From NCBI RefSeq assembly GCF_019931065.1, contig NZ_JAIOUQ010000013.1, forward strand, positions 62,001 to 126,000: DNA of 64,000 bases, written 5' to 3'. Under the pieces are notes generated by a model that was not told the DNA's origin, searched no databases, and worked only from the letters and a program-made list of their open reading frames with translations. Source of the DNA: Methanobacterium spitsbergense. GTDB lineage: Archaea > Methanobacteriota > Methanobacteria > Methanobacteriales > Methanobacteriaceae. Both the position numbers and the translations under genes were made by a program. Below, piece after piece: positions 1 to 8,757 of this stretch (position 1 is the first letter of the stretch; each line of letters opens with the position of its first letter).

Positions 1-386
1 AATGTTCCATCTACAAATTTGAGTCTATCGTTGTAATCATCGATAATCTTTAAATCCATTCCAATAAATTTTTTATTTAAACTTTTTCCCGTGTAATGGC
101 AATTTAATGCCTCTTTTTTAAGATATACTGGTGCATGATCATTTAATTTAAAAAAATCCAATAAACCTCCAGTATGATCATCATGACCATGTGATATAAC
201 CACAGCATCTACTTGAGATAGATCTAGATTCAATGATTTAGCATTAGAAATAACTGTACCTTTAGGACCACCGGTATCAAAAAGTATTTTATTACCATTT
301 TTTTCTACCAATAATGATAAACCATGTTCTGTATTAAGTTTTGACCGTGTTTGTTTGGTATTTTCTGAAAGTATAGTTACATCCAT
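1..386 (-). CDS. MBL-fold metallo-hydrolase, COG1237-like (partial)
   Basis: N-terminal 128 residues of a metallo-beta-lactamase-fold protein whose remainder lies beyond the left edge. The metal-binding motif SHGHDDHTGG is near residue 65, preceded by the strand motif LFDTGGPKGT. This combination is typical of COG1237, a family annotated as 7,8-dihydropterin-6-methyl-4-(beta-D-ribofuranosyl)aminobenzene-5'-phosphate synthase, connected with methanopterin biosynthesis. The start is the ATG at 386, preceded by a GGTGA ribosome binding site. It is divergent from the next cluster. The family call is firm; the exact substrate is inferred from the family name only. Confidence 0.75.
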   Translation of the reverse strand, partial: MDVTILSENTKQTRSKLNTEHGLSLLVEKNGNKILFDTGGPKGTVISNAKSLNLDLSQVDAVVISHGHDDHTGGLLDFFKLNDHAPVYLKKEALNCHYTGKSLNKKFIGMDLKIIDDYNDRLKFVDGT

Positions 387-767
387 TAAATCACCGTGTA
401 GGAAATTTTATGTAAATATTGCATGAAATTATTTTCTTTTGATCCAGATTCTGTATATTATTGATATTACCCAAGTGTTATATAATAGTTTTGAATATAT
501 ATTCATAACATGTATGTAATATTTGAAATAATATTTTTTTAAGACAGAATTAACTTTCTTAAACTAGAATGTTAGTGGGGATGATAAAAGAATGTTTAAT
601 AAATAAAAAGTGGGTACAAACAGATTAGAAGCTTAAGATCAAATATCAAAAAATAAAAAGAAAAATAATGGAAATATAAGGTATTTAAACGGTTTTAAAT
701 CTGAATTTAGTAATACAAAGTCAAAAAGTGGCTGATATTAATTTTTGAAGTTTAAAAAGGAGATCTC
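387..767. other. intergenic region with promoter/operator and possible long leader
   Basis: AT-rich gap of about 380 bases between divergent genes. It carries a TATA-like element and a perfect palindrome (listed separately, 478-508). Downstream of them lies a 10-codon open frame (510-542) that could be read from a leaderless transcript, then about 225 bases with no convincing gene. A second weak TATA-like stretch is near 680-700. If the 478 promoter serves the gene at 768, the mRNA has a leader of about 260 bases. Confidence 0.5.
478..508 (+). promoter_or_regulatory. TATA box plus 14-bp palindromic operator, copy 1
   Basis: TTATATAATA (478-487) is followed by the perfect palindrome TGAATATATATTCA (492-505). 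The 31 bases match 3560-3590, the promoter of the DUF134 regulator gene, at 29 positions (mismatches at 488 and 507). The palindrome begins 5 bases after the TATA box and would cover the transcription start, as expected of a repressor site. The likely binder, the DUF134 helix-turn-helix protein, is inferred from the second copy sitting at its own gene. Confidence 0.65.
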
Positions 768-1070
768 ATGACAGTTGAAAAAAGATATAAATGTAATAAA
801 TGCGGATTTGAATGGCACAACCCTAAAAAAGAATATGATAAATGTCCTGATTGTGAATCTGAGGATATAAATAGAATTGGCTTAGAAACTGAATTGCAAA
901 ATACCATAACACAACAGGGAGTTGGGAGAGGTCGTGGAGGGAGGGGAGCAGGACCACCAAGGGTATGTAAATGCCACCAATGTGGATATGAAACTCAAAA
1001 AACCCAGGGAATGCCATGTAGAAATGATAAATGTCCAGAATGCGGAACTCCACTGTGTGGAAGCGATTAA
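768..1070 (+). CDS. small double zinc-ribbon protein
   Basis: A 100-residue cysteine-rich protein. CxxC pairs at residues 9/12 and 26/29 form one zinc ribbon. A glycine/arginine-rich linker leads to a second cluster with cysteines at 67, 69, 72, 84, 89, 92 and 97. It closely resembles the C-terminal half of the DUF134 protein at 3590-4180, sharing the motif GAGPPRVCKC and the ending TPLCGS, but lacks the helix-turn-helix. The ATG at 768 follows a good AAGGAG. It is first in a run with the NifX-like, CDF-NifX and DUF2124 genes. It may be a metal or redox sensor or a partner of the regulator; no function is established. Confidence 0.8.
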   Translation: MTVEKRYKCNKCGFEWHNPKKEYDKCPDCESEDINRIGLETELQNTITQQGVGRGRGGRGAGPPRVCKCHQCGYETQKTQGMPCRNDKCPECGTPLCGSD

Positions 1071-1101
1071 AATTATGTTTATAATTATGGAGGCATAAAA
1101 T

Positions 1102-1467
1102 ATGAAAATTTGTATACCCAGTATGGATAATAACGGACTCTTCTCAGAAATATCTGTTCACTTTGGAAAAAGCCCATATTTCACCATTCTAGATGTGAAA
1201 GATAATAAGATAGAGGAAATTGAAGTTATAGAAAGTGAAGGAAGGCATGCAGGCGGGAAGAAAACACTTGCAGAGATCATTATTCAATCAAAACCAGATG
1301 TTTTGTTATGTGCAAATTTAGGATCAAAGGCATTACAGATGTTCAATAAAGAAGATATAAAAATATATGTCGGAGCCTCAGGAAATGTTAAAAACACCTT
1401 TGAAGAATGGAAAAATGATAATTTAAAGCGTGCAGATGAAACAATGGTTTGTAAGGATGGTAATTAA
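1102..1467 (+). CDS. NifX/NafY-family protein (dinitrogenase FeMo-cofactor biosynthesis domain)
   Basis: A 121-residue single-domain protein of the NifX/NafY/NifB-C-terminal family. It opens with MKICIPSMDNNGLFSEISVHFGKSPYF, here split as MKICIPSMDNN, the usual first strand, and the loop HFGKSPYF, followed by a DVKDNKI strand and a central KPDVLLCANLGSKA segment. Family members bind Fe-S or FeMo-cofactor precursors in nitrogen fixers; methanogens without nitrogenase keep several copies of unknown role. A GGAG site precedes the start and the gene lies 31 bases after the zinc-ribbon gene. No nif genes are visible nearby, so a nitrogenase role is not supported. Confidence 0.85.
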   Translation: MKICIPSMDNNGLFSEISVHFGKSPYFTILDVKDNKIEEIEVIESEGRHAGGKKTLAEIIIQSKPDVLLCANLGSKALQMFNKEDIKIYVGASGNVKNTFEEWKNDNLKRADETMVCKDGN

Positions 1468-1533
1468 ATATAATTCATTTAAAAAAATAGAAGTAGATTA
1501 TCATAGAAAAATTTTACATAAAATCGTGATTTG

Positions 1534-2760
1534 ATGGGGGAAAATGATTCTATAGGTCTTAAAAAAGGAGAAAGAGCTGCCAAATACTCTACAATTGCTA
1601 ATTTTTCTCTAGCCATTATTAAAGCAGTTGTAGGTGTTTTATCTGGCAGTATTGCTTTACTAGCAGATGCTGTTCATTCATTCTCGGATATATTTGCTTC
1701 ACTGGCAGTTTTTATTGGATTGAAACTGTCTCAAAGAAAACCAGATGAGAAGTTTCCTTATGGATATTATAAATTTGAAACATTATCTTCACTTATAATA
1801 TCAGTTATAATTATTATAAGCGGTATTGAAATAGCAATCGAATCTATAAATGGTATTATAACTCCAAAACCAATTAGCATGCCATTAACAGCTATTGCGG
1901 TGGCTTTAATATCGGTTTTTGTTTCTTTTTTCTTAGCTCGTTTAAAAGATAGGGTGGGAAAGGAAATTAATTCCCCCGCACTTATAAATGATGGTAAACA
2001 CAGTTTTGTGGATATATTCTCTTCATTTATAGTCTTTTTCGGAATTTTATCTGCTTATATTGGCTATCCTATTTTTCAGGGATTTGCTGGTTTTGCAGTG
2101 GCTATGCTTATAATATATATTGGTATAAAATTTGGAAAAGAAGCTGTACTTGTTCTGTTGGACGCAAACCTAGATCCAAAGATTGTGGAGAAGATCAAAG
2201 AAATAGCAATCAACTTCGAAGGTGTGGAAGGGGCACATGATATTAAAGTTAGGAGATCGGGTCCTTATGTATTTGCTGAACTTCATTTAGAAACAGAAAA
2301 AAGACTAACTATACAAAAAGCCAATGAAATTTCTGAAGGTTTAGAAAAAAGAATAAAAAATGTGGTTAATGATTTAGATAATATAATGATAAAAATTGAA
2401 CCTGAAAATAAATTAGTAGTTAGAATAGCTATTCCTGTTGATAAAGATGAAGGTTTAAATTCTATTATTTCAAAACACTTTGGAAAAGCTCCATATTTCT
2501 TAATAACAGATGTTAATAAAGATAATATAAAAAATCTTCAAATAAAGGAGAATCCAGCTGCCACTATTGAACAAAAAAGGGGACTTAAAACTGTTAAATT
2601 TCTGAAAAATGAAGAGGTTAATATTGTATTATTTAATGGGAAAATTAATGAGGGACCTTCATATGCACTGTCTGACGAATTAATTTCTGTTGTCAAACCT
2701 AATGGGGAAAATTTGAAGGATATGTTATTAAATGCTGCCATAAATGATGATATATTATAA
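1534..2760 (+). CDS. cation diffusion facilitator transporter fused to NifX-like domain
   Basis: About 408 residues. Residues 10-210 form a CDF transporter with six predicted membrane helices; both metal-site motifs are visible (ADAVHSFSD in helix 2 and NDGKHSFVD in helix 5). A cytoplasmic CDF C-terminal domain follows (about 210-295, with [15 protein letters not shown]). The last 110 residues repeat the NifX fold ([13 protein letters not shown], then [12 protein letters not shown]). CDF proteins export divalent metals such as Zn, Fe, Co or Mn. The ATG at 1534 directly follows an in-frame TTG at 1531; neither has a strong ribosome binding site. The fusion ties metal transport physically to a cofactor-binding-type domain. 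Confidence 0.85.
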   Translation: MGENDSIGLKKGERAAKYSTIANFSLAIIKAVVGVLSGSIALLADAVHSFSDIFASLAVFIGLKLSQRKPDEKFPYGYYKFETLSSLIISVIIIISGIEIAIESINGIITPKPISMPLTAIAVALISVFVSFFLARLKDRVGKEINSPALINDGKHSFVDIFSSFIVFFGILSAYIGYPIFQGFAGFAVAMLIIYIGIKFGKEAVLVLLDANLDPKIVEKIKEIAINFEGVEGAHDIKVRRSGPYVFAELHLETEKRLTIQKANEISEGLEKRIKNVVNDLDNIMIKIEPENKLVVRIAIPVDKDEGLNSIISKHFGKAPYFLITDVNKDNIKNLQIKENPAATIEQKRGLKTVKFLKNEEVNIVLFNGKINEGPSYALSDELISVVKPNGENLKDMLLNAAINDDIL

Positions 2761-2810
2761 TATTATATTTATCATAAAATCAAATAAATTATAATAGTAG
2801 GTGGTAAGAT

Positions 2811-3284
2811 ATGGAAAAGAAAAGTGGAATAATAGGTTTTACAGGTGCCTTTAGAGATAGTGTAAAAGAAATAGCCGACGGATCTAAAATAGTATTTACG
2901 GGTTCAATAGCTGTTTGCACACCTTTTATTGAATTATTGTCCTATGCTATTAGAGATAAAAATTTTGATATGGTTTATGTACCAGTTGCTGATTTGAAAA
3001 AGTCCAAAATGATAAATATGCAGGAAAACATTGGTTTCAGTGTTGTAGATGTCCCGGCTGATCCTAAAGGGCCTGACGTGGTTGTTGTAATGGGTGGTCT
3101 TGCAATGCCTAAATTTGGATGCTCACCTGAAGATGTTTTAAAGATGATCAAGGAAATTTCAGTGGATCATAAACCCAAAATAATTGGTGTTTGTTTCATG
3201 AACATCTTCGAAAGGACTGGATGGACCAAGAAGATATCATACGATGTGTTGATTGATACAAATATGGAAACAACAGTAAGTTAG
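2811..3284 (+). CDS. DUF2124 family protein
   Basis: A 157-residue soluble protein of the methanogen-specific DUF2124 family, recognised from the opening GIIGFTGAFRDSVKEIADGS and the phrase VVVMGGLAMPKFGC. The pattern of strands and glycine turns suggests a Rossmann-like alpha/beta fold (inference). No function is known. It follows the CDF-NifX gene by 50 bases in the same direction with its own GGTGG site, so it is probably the last gene of the cluster; an AT-rich gap follows. Confidence 0.75.
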   Translation: MEKKSGIIGFTGAFRDSVKEIADGSKIVFTGSIAVCTPFIELLSYAIRDKNFDMVYVPVADLKKSKMINMQENIGFSVVDVPADPKGPDVVVVMGGLAMPKFGCSPEDVLKMIKEISVDHKPKIIGVCFMNIFERTGWTKKISYDVLIDTNMETTVS

Positions 3285-3559
3285 AAATGGTGAAATTGAA
3301 GTATAAATCCTAAATTTAAAGATTCCAAACTTCAATAAAATCATTCTAAATATTTACATTAATTAACTGTTATATGATAATTTTTTAAAATTTAATTTAT
3401 TTTTGTAAAAATTCAAATAATTAGATTTTACTTACAAGATTTAAGTACATTTCTTGCTCTTTATACAAATAAAATAATAATCTTAGCATATTTTTTTAGA
3501 GAATTTAAATGAGTTTTTTTTGATGATAAATTATAGGTCTTTTATGTAAATAAGAAACT

Positions 3560-3590
3560 TTATATAATAATTTTGAATATATATTCATCA
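3560..3590 (+). promoter_or_regulatory. TATA box plus 14-bp palindromic operator, copy 2
   Basis: TTATATAATA (3560-3569) and the perfect palindrome TGAATATATATTCA (3574-3587) end two bases before the ATG at 3590. The expected start of transcription, about 25 bases after the TATA box, falls at the ATG, so the mRNA is probably leaderless. The site nearly duplicates 478-508. A palindrome lying on the start of a helix-turn-helix gene suggests autorepression. The rest of the gap from 3285 holds only AT-rich sequence. Confidence 0.7.
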
Positions 3591-4180
3591 TGGTTAGGCC
3601 ACGAAGATTTAGAAATATATCAGACGAACCACATACGCGTTGTTTTAAACCAGAAAATGAGAATAATGATTCTTTAGAACCTATAAAAATAACTCTGGAT
3701 GAATTTGAAGCAATAAGGCTTAGAGATTATCATGACATTAAGCAAATTCGATCTGCAGACATAATGGGAATTTCACAACCTACATTTCATCGAATATTAA
3801 CTTCGGCCCGAAAAAAAATATCTAAGGCTCTAATTGAGGGGAATACAATAATAATTGTGGGAGATGATTTTATAACCGACAAAAAGAGGTACAAATGCAA
3901 TGTTTGTGGATTTGAATGGCTTAGTAAAGAAAAAGAATATGATCAATGCTTAGACTGCCATTCTAAAGATATTGTAAAATTGGAAGATGAAAATATTATC
4001 ATAAAAACCGAACCTTCAATCCTAGAGAGAAAAGCTTATGGTGGACAGGGAATGGGAGCAGGCCCGCCAAGAGTCTGTAAATGCCCACAGTGTGGTTATG
4101 AATCACCAAAAACTAGGGCTGTTCCATGTAAGAATACAAAATGCCCTAAATGTGAAACTCCACTTTGTGGATCAGAATAA
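3590..4180 (+). CDS. DUF134 (UPF0251) HTH regulator with C-terminal zinc ribbons
   Basis: A 196-residue protein. The N-terminus (VRPRRFRNI, then ITLDEFEAIRLRDYHD) is diagnostic of DUF134/UPF0251, a helix-turn-helix family related to sigma-70 region 4; the recognition helix is near residues 55-75 (MGISQPTFHRIL). From residue 97 on it carries the double zinc ribbon shared with the protein at 768-1070. No ribosome binding site is visible, fitting a leaderless mRNA. atwA begins 59 bases later in the same direction. Role inferred: metal- or redox-responsive regulator of itself, atwA and the cluster at 768-3284. Confidence 0.85.
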   Translation: MVRPRRFRNISDEPHTRCFKPENENNDSLEPIKITLDEFEAIRLRDYHDIKQIRSADIMGISQPTFHRILTSARKKISKALIEGNTIIIVGDDFITDKKRYKCNVCGFEWLSKEKEYDQCLDCHSKDIVKLEDENIIIKTEPSILERKAYGGQGMGAGPPRVCKCPQCGYESPKTRAVPCKNTKCPKCETPLCGSE

Positions 4181-4239
4181 CTTCAAAAGATTAATTGAAA
4201 ATCAAAATTCTCAAAATCAATAAGAAATAGGTGACACAA

Positions 4240-5832
4240 ATGTCTTTCATAGAAATAAAAAACGTATCAAAAACTTTTGATGGAGTTAACGTACTGAAAA
4301 ATTTGAACATCACAGTGAATGAAGGGACTGTTTTAGGAATACTTGGAAGGAGTGGATCAGGAAAATCAGTCCTTATAAATATGCTTAGGGGTATGAAGGA
4401 GTACAAACCAGATAAGGGCCAGATCATCTACAACATTGCAATATGCCCAACATGTTTAAGAGTTGAACCACCTTCAATGGAAGATAAAATATGTAAATGT
4501 AGCGGAAAGTTTGAAGTTAAGAGTGTTGACTTCTGGAACACCGATAGAAAAGTCTTTGCAGCCATAAAACGTAGAATTTCCATAATGTTACAGAGAACAT
4601 TTGCACTCTATGAAGATGACACAGTAATAGACAACGTTATAAAATCTATTACAGGTCATGACGATGAAGAAACCATTTACCTTGCTATAGAAATGTTGGA
4701 AATGGCTCAAATGTCCCATAGGATTACTCATATAGCACGTGATCTTAGTGGGGGAGAAAAACAAAGGGTGGTACTTGCAAGGCAAATGGCCAAAGAACCT
4801 ATGATATTCCTAGCAGACGAACCAACAGGAACTTTAGATCCTAAAACTGCTGAACTAATACATCAGGCCATTATAGATGGAGTTAAAAATAAAGGAAGAA
4901 CCATGGTGGTTACTTCCCACTGGCCAGAAGTTATGCGCCATCTTTCAGATTATGCTATCTGGCTTGATAAGGGAGAGATCATAGAGGAAGGAGACCCTGA
5001 AACAGTAGTGCAGAGCTTTATGAGCCATGTACCACTACCAGAAAAGAAAGTTGAATTTAAAACAGGCGGACCCATTATAAAAATGGAAGAGGTCAAAAAA
5101 CATTACTACTCCATTGAAAGGGGAGTTGTGAAAGCTGTTGATGGCATAGACCTCACAGTTAATGAAGGAGAAATATATGGAGTTGTAGGTCTCTCCGGAG
5201 CAGGTAAAACAACATTGTCCAGGATTTTATTTGGACTTACCGATCCAAGCAGCGGCCAGATCATGGTTAAGCTGGGAGAAGAATGGATTAGCATGACAGA
5301 GAAGGGTATTACAGGCAGGGGTCGTGTGAAACCATATCTTGGAATTTTACATCAAGAGTACAGTTTATATCCTCATCAAAGTGTTTTAGGTAACCTTACC
5401 GATGCAATTAGCCTTGAACTGCCAGCTGAATTTGCGAAAATAAAGGCACTCTATGTGTTACATGCAGTTGGATTTGATGAAGATTACGCAGCAACAATAT
5501 TAACAAAATATCCTGAGGAACTAAGTGGTGGAGAACGTCACAGAGTAGCATTGGCCCAGGTATTAATAAAAGAACCCAATGTAGTGATTTTAGATGAACC
5601 CACAGGGACCATGGATCCCATAACTAGGATACAGGTTACAGATTCCATAAGGACAGCTAGAGATGAAATGAATCAGACATTCTTGATAATCAGTCATGAT
5701 ATGGATTTTGTACTTGATGTCTGTGACAGAGCTTCAATTATGCGTGGAGGTAAAATCCTTAAAACTGGACTTCCACAAGCAATAGTAGAAGAGTTAACCA
5801 TTAAAGAAAAGAAAAAAATGCTAAAAAAATGA
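4240..5832 (+). CDS. atwA: methyl-coenzyme M reductase activation component A2 (AtwA), double ABC ATPase
   Basis: About 530 residues with two ABC ATPase domains and no membrane segment. Domain 1 has Walker A GRSGSGKS, signature LSGGEKQRV and Walker [11 protein letters not shown]; domain 2 has [18 protein letters not shown] and VVILDEPTG. An insert in domain 1 has the cysteine cluster CPTC...CKC. This is the architecture of component A2, which uses ATP in the reductive activation of methyl-coenzyme M reductase. The ATG at 4240 has the site AGGTGA; an in-frame GTG at 4231 is a less likely start. The DUF134 regulator lies just upstream and may be co-transcribed. Confidence 0.9.
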   Translation: MSFIEIKNVSKTFDGVNVLKNLNITVNEGTVLGILGRSGSGKSVLINMLRGMKEYKPDKGQIIYNIAICPTCLRVEPPSMEDKICKCSGKFEVKSVDFWNTDRKVFAAIKRRISIMLQRTFALYEDDTVIDNVIKSITGHDDEETIYLAIEMLEMAQMSHRITHIARDLSGGEKQRVVLARQMAKEPMIFLADEPTGTLDPKTAELIHQAIIDGVKNKGRTMVVTSHWPEVMRHLSDYAIWLDKGEIIEEGDPETVVQSFMSHVPLPEKKVEFKTGGPIIKMEEVKKHYYSIERGVVKAVDGIDLTVNEGEIYGVVGLSGAGKTTLSRILFGLTDPSSGQIMVKLGEEWISMTEKGITGRGRVKPYLGILHQEYSLYPHQSVLGNLTDAISLELPAEFAKIKALYVLHAVGFDEDYAATILTKYPEELSGGERHRVALAQVLIKEPNVVILDEPTGTMDPITRIQVTDSIRTARDEMNQTFLIISHDMDFVLDVCDRASIMRGGKILKTGLPQAIVEELTIKEKKKMLKK

Positions 5833-5909
5833 ATTTAAACCCAAACAGATTGTTTCAGTTATACTTTCATTTAATTTCTAAAATTTTTTTTAAAATAGGT
5901 GATTAAGAG

Positions 5910-5990
5910 ATGTTTAAAATTTATATTGGTATTATAGCTGTTGTTATTGTTATTGCAGCTGTATTATTAGATCCTGCAAAAAGGATCTAA
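5910..5990 (+). CDS. 26-residue single-span membrane peptide
   Basis: A short open frame preceded by a near-consensus AGGTGAT at 5897-5903. The product has a short basic start, one hydrophobic helix of about 17 residues (IYIGIIAVVIVIAAVLL) and the tail DPAKRI. It ends 26 bases before the hydrogenase large-subunit gene, which has its own GGTGA site, so the two look like one operon. The ribosome binding site and clean hydrophobic helix support a real gene. Its function is unknown; it might anchor or assist the hydrogenase-like protein. Confidence 0.6.
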   Translation: MFKIYIGIIAVVIVIAAVLLDPAKRI

Positions 5991-6016
5991 AAAAAATAAT
6001 TATGAAGGTGAATTAA

Positions 6017-7159
6017 ATGGAAGAAAAAAAACCCAAAAAAACTGTTATTGAAACTGAAATAACAATGGGACCTGTACATTCTGCAGCTATTGAACCATAT
6101 AGAGTAAGGTTGTTTGTTGAGGATGAAATAGTTAAAGATGCAGAAATAACTATTGGAATAAACCACAGAGGTATAGAAAGAATAATGGAAGGATTACCTG
6201 TTGAGAAAGCCAATAGTTTGACCGAGAAGATATGTGGTATCTGCTCTAACGTCCATATCTGGAACTCTGTATTGGTTGCAGAAAAAGCATTGGAAATAGA
6301 TGTACCTGAAAGAGCAAGTAACATCAGGATTATAATGGCAGAGCTGGAAAGATTGCACAGTCACATGCTGTATTTGGCCCATGGATGTGAAGTTTTGGGA
6401 CATGAAACTTTTGCAATGAGAATGTTCTATATACGGGAAACAGTAATGGAACTCCTGAGAATGATAGGTGGAAACCGTGTGCAATATGGTGTTAGTATCA
6501 TTGGAGGTATAAGACCCAGATGTAATTTAGATGAAATGAGGGTACAGAATATCAAAGAAGGCATGGATTCAGTTGAAACTCAAATAACAGAATTTGCTGA
6601 TAGATTTGTATCAGATCCCATGATAATGTCTAGGATAACTAATGTGGGAGTACTGCCTCAAAAAAATGCCATAAAACTTGGAACTAGCGGTCCAACATTG
6701 CGTGCCACAGGAATTGCAAAGGATCTTAGACAGGATATGAAAGAATATGAGTCATATGAATTTGATATAATTACACAGGATGATGGTGATGTTAAATCAA
6801 ACCTTTTAGTACGTGTATTTGAAATTTTAGAGGCAGTAAAAATTATAAGACAAGCTATTACACAACTTCCTGAAGGTAAAATAACCAACAGAAACTGGGA
6901 AATGTACGATACACCTATTACCAAAAGTTATGTTGAAGCGCCCAGAGGAACTCTTTATCATTCCTATGCAATTGAAGATGGAAGGGTCAGACATTCAATT
7001 GTAAGAACTCCATCAATAGCCAATATTGGTGCTATGCAGTATGCGTGTGTTGGCCATCACATCACTGATGCTCAACTATCCATAGTACAATGCGACCCAT
7101 GTTTCACATGCACAGACCGTGCAATTCAAATAATTCCAATAAAAAAGAACATAGGTTAA
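6017..7159 (+). CDS. energy-converting-type [NiFe] hydrogenase large subunit (solitary)
   Basis: A 380-residue member of the complex I 49-kDa/NiFe hydrogenase large-subunit family, closest in appearance to EhaO/EhbN of membrane-bound energy-converting hydrogenases. Both nickel-ligand motifs are intact: [11 protein letters not shown] (Cys73, Cys76) and DPCFTCTDR (Cys362, Cys365), so a catalytic centre is possible. The protein ends 15 residues after the last cysteine, with no long cleavable tail. The start has the site AAGGTGA. No small subunit, membrane subunit or ferredoxin gene of the complex is next to it; ehb genes are known to be scattered in some methanogens. EhbN versus EhaO cannot be settled here. 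Confidence 0.85.
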   Translation: MEEKKPKKTVIETEITMGPVHSAAIEPYRVRLFVEDEIVKDAEITIGINHRGIERIMEGLPVEKANSLTEKICGICSNVHIWNSVLVAEKALEIDVPERASNIRIIMAELERLHSHMLYLAHGCEVLGHETFAMRMFYIRETVMELLRMIGGNRVQYGVSIIGGIRPRCNLDEMRVQNIKEGMDSVETQITEFADRFVSDPMIMSRITNVGVLPQKNAIKLGTSGPTLRATGIAKDLRQDMKEYESYEFDIITQDDGDVKSNLLVRVFEILEAVKIIRQAITQLPEGKITNRNWEMYDTPITKSYVEAPRGTLYHSYAIEDGRVRHSIVRTPSIANIGAMQYACVGHHITDAQLSIVQCDPCFTCTDRAIQIIPIKKNIG

Positions 7160-7179
7160 TTTATTTCTAATAAAAAAAC

Positions 7180-7191
7180 CGGTTATAACCG
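7180..7191. promoter_or_regulatory. perfect 12-bp palindrome CGGTTATAACCG
   Basis: CGGTTATAACCG lies 21 bases after the hydrogenase-like gene and about 190 bases before the sensor kinase gene. It is GC-richer than the surrounding DNA. It could be a small terminator hairpin or a protein-binding site; I saw no second copy, so its role is open. Confidence 0.35.
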
Positions 7192-7386
7192 CTTGAAATT
7201 GTTTTTACTATTAAATGAATATTTCATGTAATTCAAAATGTTTTTATTTAGATAGGATAATATTTTTTTAAACAAACACCCTATCTATTTAAATATTTGA
7301 CAAGTTAAATTTCATATAATTAGTATTCTTGACTTTTTATAATATTTATTTAATTTATAAATATATTCTATAATTTGGATGATAAT

Positions 7387-8754
7387 ATGGCGAACAAACT
7401 AATTATTGAAAATCAATCATATAAGATAATTACAATATTAGTCCTATTAGCTTTTTGTGTCTTTTTAACATATTATTTCCATTTTGTTCTAGGTACTGGT
7501 ACTATTTTTACACATATTTTTTATTTTCCCATAATTTTAGCAGCAATCTGGTGGAGAAGTAAAGGTCTAATTGTTCCTATATTTTTATCGATATTGTTAA
7601 TTGCAAGCTACTTTTTAGCACCTAATTTGAATTATCCGTTATACGAAGATCTTTTTAGAGTATTCATTTTTATGGCTATAGGGATTGTAGTTGCGATTTT
7701 AAGCGAAGAAATTTATCAAAAAGATATTAAATTAATTGAAAGTACTGAAAAGTTTAGATCTGTGGCTGTATCAGCTGTGGATGGAATTATAACAACAGAT
7801 ACCGATGGTAAGATAGTTTTTTTCAATAACAGCTTAAAAAATATTTTTGGTTACAGCATTGATGAAATAAAAGGCAAACACGTTGCAATGTTAATGCCTG
7901 AAAGATTTAAACTGAAATTTATTGAGAAATTAGAGAGATTTAAAACTACTGGTAGTCATGAATTAGATAGAAGAACGTTTGAATCCATTGGACTTAGAAA
8001 AGATGGTGTTGAATTTCCCTTTGAAATATCTATCTCAACATGGGGTTCCAAAGGAGATATATTCACCACTTCTATAATTCGTGATGTCACTGAGCGTAAA
8101 ATAACAGAAAAACAGCTTAAAAAATCCCTTTATGAAAAAGAAACACTTTTAAAAGAGATTCACCACAGGGTAAAAAATAATCTAATGATCATCTCAAGCC
8201 TATTAAACTTACAGTCAAGATACATTAAAGATGAAGAATCGAAAAATATTTTCAAAGAAAGCCAGAACCGTGCAAAGTCCATGGCCCTTATACATGAACG
8301 ATTATACAGATCAAAGGATTTAAAACGGATAGATTTTGGAGATTATATTAATACATTGGCAGATGACCTTTATCATACATATGTAATTGATACTAATCTC
8401 ATAGAGCTAAATGTTAACGTGGATGATCTAATGTTAGATATCAATACTTCAATCCCACTAGGATTGATTGTAAATGAATTGGTAACCAACAGTTTAAAAC
8501 ATGCATTTCCAAAGGGTAGAAGTGGAAAAATTGATATAAACTTCCATTTACAAGGTGATACATACCTATTAGAAGTTAAAGATAATGGAATTGGATTTCC
8601 CAAAGGTATAGACTATAAAAATTCTGATTCATTAGGATTAAGATTAGTAACAAGCTTAACAGAGCAAATTGATGGTATAATAGAATTCAACAACACATCA
8701 GGAACTTCATTTAAAATAATATTTGCCGAAGAAAAATTTGATGAAAATATATAA
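7387..8754 (+). CDS. membrane sensor histidine kinase (PAS, HisKA_2, HATPase)
   Basis: About 455 residues. Four predicted membrane helices (about 10-105) are followed by a PAS domain (about 120-240), then HisKA_2 with the phospho-acceptor motif [20 protein letters not shown] (about 260-300) and a HATPase_c domain with [13 protein letters not shown] and DNGIGFP. This is a common methanogen histidine kinase type. No response regulator gene is adjacent, so the partner is elsewhere or the kinase works on a distant receiver. In-frame TTG at 7375 is an alternative start; the ATG at 7387 has a GGATGAT just upstream. A TATA-rich promoter region (7320-7370) precedes it. Confidence 0.85.
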   Translation: MANKLIIENQSYKIITILVLLAFCVFLTYYFHFVLGTGTIFTHIFYFPIILAAIWWRSKGLIVPIFLSILLIASYFLAPNLNYPLYEDLFRVFIFMAIGIVVAILSEEIYQKDIKLIESTEKFRSVAVSAVDGIITTDTDGKIVFFNNSLKNIFGYSIDEIKGKHVAMLMPERFKLKFIEKLERFKTTGSHELDRRTFESIGLRKDGVEFPFEISISTWGSKGDIFTTSIIRDVTERKITEKQLKKSLYEKETLLKEIHHRVKNNLMIISSLLNLQSRYIKDEESKNIFKESQNRAKSMALIHERLYRSKDLKRIDFGDYINTLADDLYHTYVIDTNLIELNVNVDDLMLDINTSIPLGLIVNELVTNSLKHAFPKGRSGKIDINFHLQGDTYLLEVKDNGIGFPKGIDYKNSDSLGLRLVTSLTEQIDGIIEFNNTSGTSFKIIFAEEKFDENI

Positions 8755-8757
8755 TCT

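Noticed and set aside
1102..2760. Evidence for a nitrogen-fixation (nif) cluster
   Set aside because: NifX-like domains alone are not enough; no nifH, nifD, nifK or nifB gene is visible in the window.
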